From: Thioalkalivibrio sp. K90mix
GTDB lineage: Bacteria; Pseudomonadota; Gammaproteobacteria; Ectothiorhodospirales; Ectothiorhodospiraceae
Assembly: GCF_000025545.1 (NCBI RefSeq)
Contig: NC_013889.1
Span: 613,501-677,500 of the forward strand
DNA length: 64,000 bases
Direction of reading: 5' to 3'
How positions within the stretch are numbered: position 1 is the first letter of the stretch; every line of letters begins with the position of its first letter. The translations under genes and the position numbers were made by a program. This document shows positions 46,743 to 54,305 of this stretch, piece after piece. The notes under the pieces are model-generated. The model worked only from the letters and a program-made list of their open reading frames with translations, had not been told where the DNA came from and did not search any database.

Positions 46743-48923
46743 ATGACAAAGAACCATTCCCCCGGGGTGCCGGAAGGCGAACTGGATATTGGCCGACTGC
46801 TTGGCCAGTTGCTGGACCACAAGTGGCTGATCATTTTTATCACGGCGCTGTTTGCTATTGCGGGCGCGGTATACGCGACGCTGTCCACCCCGATCTACCG
46901 GGCGGATGCGCTGGTGCAGGTGGAGGACATGGGACGCTTCAGCAGCCCGTTGTCCAGTGTGCGCGAGATGCTGGGGCAGGAGCCGCGCGTCGAGGCCGAG
47001 CTGCAGATCCTGCGTTCACGCATGGTCCTCGGCCGCACGGTCGATCAGGAGGCGCTGGATCTGGTGGTACGCCCGCACCGTATGCCGGTGGTGGGCGATT
47101 ACCTCGTTCGCCGGGGCGTGGAGCGCCCCGCCTTTGCTCAGTCCAGTGTCTGGGCGGGCGAATCGATCAACGTGGGCGAGTTCCAGGTGGCCCGAGCCTA
47201 CGAGGGGCGCACCTTTACGCTGGAGGTTCTGGATGACGATCGTTATCGCCTGATCAACGGGGATCATGAACTGGGCGAGGGGCGTATTGGCGAGGACGTG
47301 GAGTTCTTTGAGGGTGATGTACGCCTGCGTGTGGCCGAAATGGATGCGGGGCCGGGGGCGCGTTTTGATATCCAGCGGCGCTCGCGCCTGGCGGCGATCA
47401 ACAGCTTGCGTGGTCAGTTCGAGGCGGGGCAGCAGGGCCGCGAGAGTGGCGTGTTCAGCCTGACCCTGACCGATCCGGACCCGCAGCAAGCCCAGCGCAT
47501 CCTGAACACCATCAGCCAGATCTATCTGACCCAGAACGTCCAGCGCAAGGCCGCCGAAGCCGAGAAGAGCCTCGAATTCCTGGAGGAGAAGGTGCCGGAT
47601 GTGCGCGATCAGCTGCAAACGGCCGAGGATGCGCTGAACGAGTACCGCACAGAGCGCGACAGCGTGGACCTCTCGCAGGAGACCCGTGCCGTGCTGGACC
47701 GCCTGGTCAACCTGGAACGTCAGCTCAACGAGCTGGAGTTCGAGGAGGCCGAGATCTCCCGGCGGTACACGCCCAGCCATCCGACCTATGCGGCCCTGAT
47801 CGACAAGCGCCAGAAGCTGCAGGAGGAGCGCAACCGGCTGAACCAGGAGGTCAGCGCGCTGCCGGAGACCCAGCAGCAGATCCTGCGTCTCAACCGGGAT
47901 GTGGAGGTCAACCAGGACATCTACGTGCAGCTGCTCAATCGCATGCAGGAGATGGATATTGCCCGCGCCAGTACGGTGGGCAACGTCCGTATCCTGGACG
48001 ATGCCCAGGCGGGGCTGTCCCCGGTCGAACCGCAGCGCAACATGATCGTGATGCTGTCCACGGTATTTGGCGGTGGCCTGGCGATTGCGCTGGTGCTGGT
48101 GCGCGGGATGTTCAACCGCGGGGTGGAATCACAGGAGGAGATCGAGGGGATCGACCTCCCGGTGTATGCCAGCGTGCCGCGTTCCAGGGCGCAGGAGAAT
48201 CTGCTGCGCCGGGTGAAACGGCGCCACCAGTCGCGGGGGCATGACGTTCCAGGGGATGTACTGGCCTCGATCGACCCGGCCGACGACGCCATCGAGGCCC
48301 TGCGTGGCCTGCGCAGCAGCCTGCATTTCGCGATGCTGGAGGCCGAGGACAACCGGCTGGTGATTACCGGTCCGAGCCCGGATGTGGGCAAGAGTTTTGT
48401 TTCGGTTAACCTGGCGACCGTTTGTGCGCAGGCGGGACAGCGCGTGCTGATCATTGACGCCGACCTGCGCAAGGGGCATGTCCACCACGCCTTCGGTCAG
48501 CGCAGCGACGGGGGACTCTCGGAGTTTCTGGCGGGCCAGGAATCCCTGGAAGGGGTGCTGCGCCGCACGGATATCCAGGGGCTGGACTACATCGCCCGTG
48601 GCAGCGCGCCGCCGAACCCGTCGGAGTTGCTGATGAGCGACCGTTTCAGCCGCATGCTGGAGCAGCTCAGCCGCGACTACGATCTGGTGCTGATCGACAC
48701 GCCGCCGATCCTGGCGGTGACCGATGCCGCCGTGGTCGCACGCCAGTGCTCGACCACCTTGATGGTGGTGCGCTTCCAGCTGAACCCGCTGCGCGAGATC
48801 GAGTCGGCACGGCGCCGTCTCGATGCGGCGGGAGTCGACGTGCGTGGCTGTATCCTGAACTCGATCGAGTACAAGGCCTCGACCAGCTACGGCTACGGTT
48901 ATTATCACTACTCCTACAAGTAG
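46743..48923 (+). CDS. wzc: Wzc/Etk-type polysaccharide co-polymerase and tyrosine autokinase
   Basis: A 726-residue inner-membrane protein: a Wzz-type N-terminal helix (about 30-50), a long periplasmic region with coiled coils (about 270-400), a second helix near 435 and a cytoplasmic BY-kinase domain. Walker A is GPSPDVGKSF (about 542), A' VLIIDADLRKG, B DLVLIDTPP. It ends in a tyrosine cluster (SYGYGYYHYSYK) that is phosphorylated in turn and controls chain length and export. All parts are on one chain, as in proteobacteria. A strong terminator follows. Confidence 0.96.
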   Translation: MTKNHSPGVPEGELDIGRLLGQLLDHKWLIIFITALFAIAGAVYATLSTPIYRADALVQVEDMGRFSSPLSSVREMLGQEPRVEAELQILRSRMVLGRTVDQEALDLVVRPHRMPVVGDYLVRRGVERPAFAQSSVWAGESINVGEFQVARAYEGRTFTLEVLDDDRYRLINGDHELGEGRIGEDVEFFEGDVRLRVAEMDAGPGARFDIQRRSRLAAINSLRGQFEAGQQGRESGVFSLTLTDPDPQQAQRILNTISQIYLTQNVQRKAAEAEKSLEFLEEKVPDVRDQLQTAEDALNEYRTERDSVDLSQETRAVLDRLVNLERQLNELEFEEAEISRRYTPSHPTYAALIDKRQKLQEERNRLNQEVSALPETQQQILRLNRDVEVNQDIYVQLLNRMQEMDIARASTVGNVRILDDAQAGLSPVEPQRNMIVMLSTVFGGGLAIALVLVRGMFNRGVESQEEIEGIDLPVYASVPRSRAQENLLRRVKRRHQSRGHDVPGDVLASIDPADDAIEALRGLRSSLHFAMLEAEDNRLVITGPSPDVGKSFVSVNLATVCAQAGQRVLIIDADLRKGHVHHAFGQRSDGGLSEFLAGQESLEGVLRRTDIQGLDYIARGSAPPNPSELLMSDRFSRMLEQLSRDYDLVLIDTPPILAVTDAAVVARQCSTTLMVVRFQLNPLREIESARRRLDAAGVDVRGCILNSIEYKASTSYGYGYYHYSYK

Positions 48924-48970
48924 CGGATCGCGGGGCCGCGAAGCGGCGGCCCCGATGGATTACCCCGTGG

Positions 48971-48994
48971 CCCCGGCGATTGCCGGGGTTTTTT
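48971..48994 (+). terminator. Rho-independent terminator after wzc
   Basis: CCCCGGC (48971-48977), loop GATT, GCCGGGG (48982-48988), then six T. It lies 48 bases after the wzc stop. Confidence 0.93.
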
Positions 48995-49138
48995 GTTTGT
49001 CGAACATCGCCCACCGGGGAATGCGGCGCGGATCGCGAGCCTTGGGTGTTCGTGGTCGCGATGGCCGCAGGCGCGGCGGAGCTAGTACAGCGAACGTGGT
49101 GGTGCCGGTTGCCGGTTGCCGGTCCGGTTTGGGGCAGG

Positions 49139-49166
49139 CAACGCCGTGCCCCCGGGCACGGCGTTG
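49139..49166. repeat. 13-bp near-perfect palindrome
   Basis: CAACGCCGTGCCC (49139-49151) and GGGCACGGCGTTG (49154-49166) are exact reverse complements separated by two bases. No T tract follows on either strand, so it is not a classical terminator. It could be a protein-binding site, a small-RNA hairpin or a dispersed palindrome. Confidence 0.8.
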
Positions 49167-49583
49167 CGGCTCCCTTGTGCAGAATGACTGCACGGCCGTC
49201 ACCACGGCTTGTTCGCACGCAAACGCGAGTCGAGCGCAGACTCGCGATTCAATTAGCGCCTCGCCTGGCAGGAGACCGAACAGGCGGGTGTGACTGAGGG
49301 TCGTCGGACGATCAGAACACACGCGTCTGCCTGCGGAGGGTGGTGGGGCGCCGAGGCGAGAGAGCGTAACGAATAAGTCGCCATCGACAGTCCTGGTGTT
49401 CCCTGGAAGGAGCGGCTGGTGCCGGGCTGCCCTGTCATGGATTCGCGACCAGCGCGTATGCGCCGGTGTGCCGGGATTTTCCCGACTGCGTCGGAGGTGG
49501 CAAGGGGGAGGGAAGCCTGGGGCGCGAGTGCGAACGCGAACGCACACGCGCCTGACTCGGCGTCTTGTCAACCGGAGGGAAGG

Positions 49584-49610
49584 GTGTCCGGGACGCGATG
49601 CCCCGGACAC
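49584..49610 (-). terminator. Probable terminator hairpin after gfcD/yjbH
   Basis: GTGTCCGGG (49584-49592) pairs with CCCGGACAC (49602-49610), a 9-bp perfect stem with a 9-base loop, eight bases beyond the stop of the minus-strand gene. The following minus-strand bases are pyrimidine-rich (CCTTCCCTCC) rather than T-rich, so termination may be moderate. Confidence 0.55.
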
Positions 49611-49617
49611 CGGGGGA

Positions 49618-51732
49618 TTAACGCCAGGTGGCGTCGGGCTCGTCCCAGTAGCGGCCGACCTGACGTTCTTCGGTGATGTCGAACAGCTGATGACGCCGGT
49701 TCAGGCGGGCACCACCGTCGCGGGTCAGCGGCTGCCAGGCGATGTTGGCCCGGTTGCGGCTGGAGGTGGAGAAGAAGGAGTCGTAGGGGACCGACAGGTA
49801 CAGGCCCTTGTCGAAGCTGCCTTCGCCGAAATCGTCACCGGCGTCGGTGAAGGTCGACCAGGCGCCGACCCGCACGCCATTGGCGAACTCGCGCGAGAAG
49901 TCGAGGGTGGTCCCGAGGTCGCCGGCCAGATAGCGGCCCACGCTTACCCGTGCATGGATGTCCTGTACACCGGTGTCGATGTAAGTGGTCACATGCCCGG
50001 TCACCTGCTCGTAGTCCCGCAGGCCGAACTGCTGGTTGAACTCGCGCTGACGTACCCAGTTGGCATCCACGCCGATGGCCCAGCGGCTGTTGAACGGGCG
50101 GTACAAGACCTCGGCACCGACACCTGCGTACATTGTTTCAAGAATGCCGCCATAGCCCATCGCATACCAGTTCTTGCCCAGGCGCTTGGTATGGGTGGCC
50201 TGCAGGTTGGTGATGCCGACGCTGGTCTCGGCGAGGTAGTCGCCAATGTGCGTGCGCACGCGAGGAAGGTCGGAATCGGCGATGTATTCGTAGTTCTCGA
50301 GGTTGTCCGCCAGGGTCGTCGATAGCATCGACGAGATCCAGGTGCCCTGGGCGAGGTGATAGCTGGCGTCAAGATAGGCGGACAGCCGGTACAGATAGCC
50401 GTCGGGGCCACCAAAGTTCTGTTCCAGCGAAGGACCCGCGCCCCACTCGAAGCGCCGGGGTTCGGCCTCGTAGAGGACCTCGCCACGATCATGGTTGGTC
50501 GTGGGTTCGATATCGCGCACCCGCACACTGTGCCGGTAGTCGGTCTCGTGATCCGCGGAGGCCAGGGCGCGGCCGAAGGCCTCGCGATCATGCAGGCTCT
50601 CACGCAGATCGAGGCCCAGTGTCTGCCAGCGGTACTGGAAGGTGTGGATGCCGGCATCGGCCTGTGCCTCGAGCAGACGGTTGGCCCGCCCTTCGGACTG
50701 CTTCAGGTTGCGGTAGCGAGCCGGTTCGCCCGTGACCTCGATGGTGTCGCCGACCTGGCGGATCTCGGTCACGTAGATCCCGGCATTGGTGTTGAGGTCC
50801 GTGGCCACCGCATCCCAGTCGCGGCGCTCTACATGGGCGGGGTCTACCGGAGGCGGGTCGTCGGCCTTGGGCTGCGAGAGCCGTGCCAGGTTGGTCGTGA
50901 AATGCAGGCCCACCATCGCGGTATTGCCGCGCTGCCAGCCGGTATGCAGTTCGATGCTGTTGGTCAGTTTCAGGCGCGCCCCGAAATTGAAGCGGGAATC
51001 CTGTTCCTGGGCGTTGTCCTGCGGCTCGTGCTGATAGGTGTTGCCCTCGTACTCGACCTGCAGCAGCAGGCGGTCCCAGGGCGTCTGGTACTCGACCCCA
51101 CCGAACAGGGCCGCCGGGCCACGAAACATCTGGTGCGTCGCGATTTCGCCGCCCTGACCGCCGCCGGCGGAACGTGGCCGTTCGTCAAAACTGTCGTCAA
51201 TCCAGCCAAGCGGCGATTCGATATCGCCATGGTTGCCGAGATAACCCCAGCCCAGCCCCAGGGAAAAGTCGAAGTTGTTCCAGCGCTTGCTGGCAACCAG
51301 ATACTCGCCCCCGAACAGGGTAGTGCCGCCCAGGTCCTGGAACCCGACGGCCACTTCCGGGATATAGCGGCTCTCCTCGACCAGACGGAGTTTGATGTCC
51401 GCGCCTTTGTCGATGTTGTAACGGTCGTCATCGCCGGCGGCCAGGTAGGGCCGGTTCTCGACCTGTACATAGCGAAAGCCGAGCTCCATCCAGTCGAGCG
51501 GCTGTACGAAGACGCTCCAGCGGCGGTAGGGGTAGGTGCGATTCCAGCCCGCGGCGAAGTGACCGGCATCACCGGTGCGGGCCGTGGGGGTCTGCATCAG
51601 ACCAATACCGCCGGTATCCCGCTGGCCCTGGCCGAGTCCGAACTCCTCGGCCTGTGCCGTGGGCAGGCCCAGGCCGAGGAGCACGGCGACCACCAGGCTG
51701 CGGCGGCGCATGCGCAAAGGTGTAGCGTTCAT
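49618..51732 (-). CDS. gfcD: YjbH/GfcD-family outer-membrane protein of exopolysaccharide secretion
   Basis: A 704-residue protein with a signal peptide (about 1-29, ending TAQA) and a beta-barrel-like body rich in aromatic and acidic residues, typical of YjbH proteins. Early phrases GGIGLMQTPTARTGDAG and the repeated strands RWSVFVQPLDWMELGFRY, together with operon partners GfcC, GfcB and GfcA, support the name. The group 4 capsule GfcD and its paralogue YjbH are thought to form outer-membrane barrels needed for capsule or exopolysaccharide assembly. Its ATG lies next to the GfcC stop (overlap of four bases). Confidence 0.9.
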   Translation of the reverse strand: MNATPLRMRRRSLVVAVLLGLGLPTAQAEEFGLGQGQRDTGGIGLMQTPTARTGDAGHFAAGWNRTYPYRRWSVFVQPLDWMELGFRYVQVENRPYLAAGDDDRYNIDKGADIKLRLVEESRYIPEVAVGFQDLGGTTLFGGEYLVASKRWNNFDFSLGLGWGYLGNHGDIESPLGWIDDSFDERPRSAGGGQGGEIATHQMFRGPAALFGGVEYQTPWDRLLLQVEYEGNTYQHEPQDNAQEQDSRFNFGARLKLTNSIELHTGWQRGNTAMVGLHFTTNLARLSQPKADDPPPVDPAHVERRDWDAVATDLNTNAGIYVTEIRQVGDTIEVTGEPARYRNLKQSEGRANRLLEAQADAGIHTFQYRWQTLGLDLRESLHDREAFGRALASADHETDYRHSVRVRDIEPTTNHDRGEVLYEAEPRRFEWGAGPSLEQNFGGPDGYLYRLSAYLDASYHLAQGTWISSMLSTTLADNLENYEYIADSDLPRVRTHIGDYLAETSVGITNLQATHTKRLGKNWYAMGYGGILETMYAGVGAEVLYRPFNSRWAIGVDANWVRQREFNQQFGLRDYEQVTGHVTTYIDTGVQDIHARVSVGRYLAGDLGTTLDFSREFANGVRVGAWSTFTDAGDDFGEGSFDKGLYLSVPYDSFFSTSSRNRANIAWQPLTRDGGARLNRRHQLFDITEERQVGRYWDEPDATWR

Positions 51733-52493
51733 GGCAGTTTCCGAAGTGTGCAGTTGTCGCCCGGCAAGCGGGTCGCAAGAAAACGGGGCAGGCGCTGGTT
51801 GAGCAGATCGCCCTCTACCGATCCCCCCAGGTCACGGACATGGAGGTGGGTCATCACCCGGGTTCCGGGCGCGATCGCGGTGTCCTCGCGGTTCCAGGGC
51901 GCGGCGCCGAATACGTGGACCTCGCCGATCGGCGAAACCACGGCAGCCGTGTCGGTCCCGCGCAACGCGGCGCGCGAGGGCTTGGCCAGCAGGTCCTGCA
52001 GGGTCATCCCCGGGGTCCATTCATGGCGGTCCACGCCATCCAGGGACCACAGTTCCACCCAGTCAGGCGGGGTGCAGTAGCCGATGTGCTCCATGCCGGT
52101 CGGGTCGGGCGCTTGGCGCAGATTGGCCAGAAGCCAGGGCAGGTCGAGGCGCTCGGCGCTGCGTACATTGGGCGCCTTCTCCATCGCGTCGACGGTCTCG
52201 CTCCAGACACCGAGTGCCCGGGCTACCTCGGGGCGTCCGCCGATGTCCATCGTCTGTCCGATCAGTTCGATCTCGGCCAGGAGCCGTCTGCGCTCGTGGT
52301 CGATGGGCCGTACATCGCGGCTGCGCAGGGCGAAGCTGTAGGCCCAGTCGATGGGTTCGGACAGTTCTTCCTGCCAGGCCACCCAGGTCTCGGCGAGCGA
52401 GGGTTCGACCGGCGTGTCGTCGGTCGAGCCCACCGCAGGGGCGAGGGCCAGCAAGCCCAGGGCCAGCCACATGGGACGAAAATGGTTTTGCAT
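51729..52493 (-). CDS. gfcC: GfcC/YjbG-family capsule biosynthesis protein
   Basis: A 254-residue periplasmic protein with a signal peptide (MQNHFRPMWLALGLLALAPAVG). The SLBB-like/GfcC pattern is seen in the C-terminal half: EWTPGMTLQDLLAKPSRAA, VVSPIGEVHVFGAAPWNRED, and MTHLHVRDLG. ATG 52493 is preceded by AGGAGG; 30 upstream in-frame codons are not used. Its stop overlaps the GfcD start. In E. coli GfcC is needed for group 4 capsule export. Confidence 0.88.
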   Translation of the reverse strand: MQNHFRPMWLALGLLALAPAVGSTDDTPVEPSLAETWVAWQEELSEPIDWAYSFALRSRDVRPIDHERRRLLAEIELIGQTMDIGGRPEVARALGVWSETVDAMEKAPNVRSAERLDLPWLLANLRQAPDPTGMEHIGYCTPPDWVELWSLDGVDRHEWTPGMTLQDLLAKPSRAALRGTDTAAVVSPIGEVHVFGAAPWNREDTAIAPGTRVMTHLHVRDLGGSVEGDLLNQRLPRFLATRLPGDNCTLRKLP

Positions 52494-52510
52494 CAGGCCT
52501 CCTGCGAGGG

Positions 52511-53188
52511 CTACCACCAGGGGCGAGCCACCTGCCAGGCGATCGAGGGACCATCCGGCCAGGCCTGGCCGTCGTATGCCCATAGATCGCGGGTTTCGGG
52601 GTCGCGCCAGAGGTCGGCGCGAGTCGTTCCGGCACCTTCCCAGTCGATACGCTCGCGGCAGCGCTCGAGTTCCAGGGTCGCGAGTGGGAGGTCCCGCGAT
52701 GTGCTTGTCCCGCAGTCCAGGGTGCCCTCGCCGACATGGCGGACGATGGCGCCGGAGGGTGCGCGGACATGGCGTTCGACCCGGTAGGTGTCGGGGCTTG
52801 CCTGGCGCCAGGGGGGTGCATCGGTTTCGGGATGGTGTGTTCCCAGCAGGTCCTGTTCGAGACCGGACGTGGCAAACAGCCCCCCGTCACGCAGTTGCAG
52901 CGAAAGGCCCTCGGCGCTCGGCCAGAAGGTGTGTTCATCGGAGATGGCTCCGAGGATCAGTAACCCCTGATGGTGCTCGGTGCGAACCGCGAGCGAGGCA
53001 TAGGGAATCTCTTCTGCCCGGGAACTCACCTCCGGCCCGCCCGTGACCATGCTTTGCAGGGATGCCCCCAGCGGCGTGGGACCCCCGCTACCGCAGCCCG
53101 TGACCAGGCTCACGAAAACCCCAAGGCCCAGACATGCGAAAGCCGCCCGGAGGCGGCCTTCGCGAAGGAAGTGCGAATTGGTTCGCAT
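52511..53188 (-). CDS. gfcB: GfcB/YjbF-family outer-membrane lipoprotein
   Basis: A 225-residue lipoprotein. After a basic N-terminus and hydrophobic stretch the lipobox VTGC places Cys near residue 32. The mature domain has the YjbF layout: YASLAVRTEHHQGLLILGAI near the start, FWPSAEGLSLQLRDGGLFATSGL in the middle and ERIDWEGAGTTRADLWRD…LWAYDGQAWPDG towards the end. It is the second gene of the gfcABCD/yjbEFGH-like operon, 17 bases before gfcC. Confidence 0.87.
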   Translation of the reverse strand: MRTNSHFLREGRLRAAFACLGLGVFVSLVTGCGSGGPTPLGASLQSMVTGGPEVSSRAEEIPYASLAVRTEHHQGLLILGAISDEHTFWPSAEGLSLQLRDGGLFATSGLEQDLLGTHHPETDAPPWRQASPDTYRVERHVRAPSGAIVRHVGEGTLDCGTSTSRDLPLATLELERCRERIDWEGAGTTRADLWRDPETRDLWAYDGQAWPDGPSIAWQVARPWW

Positions 53189-53197
53189 GGGTGCTCG

Positions 53198-53506
53198 TTA
53201 CCGCGTGCCCGTAGCGGGGGTGGTACCCGTGCCCGGGGTCGTCCCGGTGGAAGCAATCAGGCCCACCAGGCGACCGGAGCGGGTCGCAATACGCGACACC
53301 GCGCCCGGTTCCGAACGCGCGGCGGCGGAGATGCCACCGGAGGGGGTGCCGCCGGCGACCGGCGAGCTGGGATTCCCCTGCGGGGCACTGGCGCTGGCGC
53401 CTGCGCTGGCACCACCGGTGGCGCCCGCGCCGGCGGACTGCGCCATTACCGGGCCGGTTACGAACACACTGGCAACAATGGCTGTGGCGAATATCTTCTT
53501 GATCAT
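53198..53506 (-). CDS. gfcA: Small Gly/Ala/Ser/Thr-rich secreted protein (GfcA/YjbE position)
   Basis: A 102-residue protein with a signal peptide (MIKKIFATAIVASVFVTGPVMA) and a mature part of low complexity made almost entirely of Gly, Ala, Ser, Thr and Pro, ending with TGTTPGTGTTPATGTR. The E. coli YjbE and GfcA proteins are likewise short, Ser/Thr/Gly-rich and lead their operons. ATG 53506 has AGGA at good spacing; a GTG 15 bases upstream is possible. The family link rests on position and composition, not on conserved motifs. Confidence 0.72.
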   Translation of the reverse strand: MIKKIFATAIVASVFVTGPVMAQSAGAGATGGASAGASASAPQGNPSSPVAGGTPSGGISAAARSEPGAVSRIATRSGRLVGLIASTGTTPGTGTTPATGTR

Positions 53507-53608
53507 GGTCACGTTCCTCACTTCACCGGGGGGTGTCTTTTACCGGAGGCCAGTCTAGGAAGTGATGTCCGAAGGTGACAGTGGAGGGGAGCAATTCTGA
53601 GACATGAA

Positions 53609-53624
53609 TACGAGGTTTCTCGTA
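53609..53624. promoter_or_regulatory. Perfect inverted repeat upstream of gfcA
   Basis: TACGAG-GTTT-CTCGTA, a perfect 6-bp inverted repeat with a 4-base spacer, 103 bases before the gfcA start. Its symmetry fits a dimeric regulator site or a small hairpin; no regulator can be named. Confidence 0.35.
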
Positions 53625-53781
53625 CGTGTTTTGAACGGCTTGGAAGTTTTGCGGCCTGGAGGTCACATTCAGCCGCGCAACCTTGCGCCCCCGGATTTTC
53701 ACGCAACGTTCAGGTCTTCGCCGCTAACTTGAATGATGCAGTTGTGCAGTGCGGTCCCGTGGCCGCGCAACGGAGGCAGAG

Positions 53782-54237
53782 ATGAAGAAGACAGTGTTGT
53801 TAGCGGCGGTGGCGAGCGTGGCCTTTCTGCTCGCCGGTTGCCAGACGCCGCCCACCAAACAGCAGACCGGAGCGGTGATTGGCGGTGCGGCCGGTGGGGT
53901 CATCGGTTCCCAGATCGGCGGTGGCCGGGGGCGGACCGCGGCGATCATCGCCGGTACGCTGGCCGGCGCAGCGATCGGCGGCTCCGTTGGGCGCACTATG
54001 GACCAGGTCGATCGCCAGCAGGTTTCGCATACCCTGGAGCACAACCCGGATCACCGGGCATCCACCTGGCAGAACCCCAATACCGGATACCAGTATCAGG
54101 CTACCCCCACGCGTACCTATCAGGCGCACGGGCAGGACTGCCGCGAGTACCAGGTGCAGACGACGATGAACGGCCAGCCGGAAACAGTAAACGGTACGGC
54201 CTGCAGGGATGCGCAGGGACGCTGGGTCAATCAGTAG
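53782..54237 (+). CDS. Glycine-zipper 2TM-domain lipoprotein
   Basis: A 151-residue lipoprotein: signal peptide with lipobox LAGC (Cys at about 21), then a glycine-zipper hairpin (GAVIGGAAGGVIGSQIGGG and AAIIAGTLAGAAIGGSVG, about 29-70) as in SlyB/Rickettsia 17-kDa-antigen proteins. The C-terminal domain (about 75-150) has the pair of cysteines CREYQVQ… and ACRDAQGRW that closes many such proteins. It likely sits in the outer membrane and supports envelope integrity. ATG 53782 follows CGGAGG; monocistronic with a terminator. Confidence 0.9.
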   Translation: MKKTVLLAAVASVAFLLAGCQTPPTKQQTGAVIGGAAGGVIGSQIGGGRGRTAAIIAGTLAGAAIGGSVGRTMDQVDRQQVSHTLEHNPDHRASTWQNPNTGYQYQATPTRTYQAHGQDCREYQVQTTMNGQPETVNGTACRDAQGRWVNQ

Positions 54238-54257
54238 GAACGGTCATCTCCTACAAA

Positions 54258-54281
54258 AAAGCCCCGCAATCGCGGGGCTTT
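54258..54281. terminator. Bidirectional terminator between lipoprotein gene and soxB
   Basis: AAAGCCCCGC (54258-54267), loop AATC, GCGGGGCTTT (54272-54281). The A run upstream and T run downstream allow use by both convergent genes. Confidence 0.93.
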
Positions 54282-54305
54282 CTCGTTCCTGGACCTGCGG
54301 CAGGA

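Larger units (their letters stand above)
48995..49617. other. 623-base non-coding region between convergent wzc and gfcD units
   Basis: No open frame here has a convincing start, composition or family pattern. The region carries a tandem heptamer (GCCGGTT, GCCGGTT, GCCGGTC at 49104-49124), a 13-bp palindrome at 49139-49166, a small hairpin GTGCAG-AATGA-CTGCAC (49177-49193) and a hairpin beside the gfcD stop. Its length is unusual because both flanking genes end here, so no promoters are expected. Confidence 0.6.

Noticed and set aside
49104-49124. GCCGGTT heptamer repeated three times as a CRISPR-like or phase-variable array
   Set aside because: Units are adjacent without spacers and only three copies exist outside any gene.
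49253-49610. Short Arg-rich open frames in the gap after wzc
   Set aside because: They overlap each other on both strands, lack ribosome sites and show no protein-like conservation pattern.
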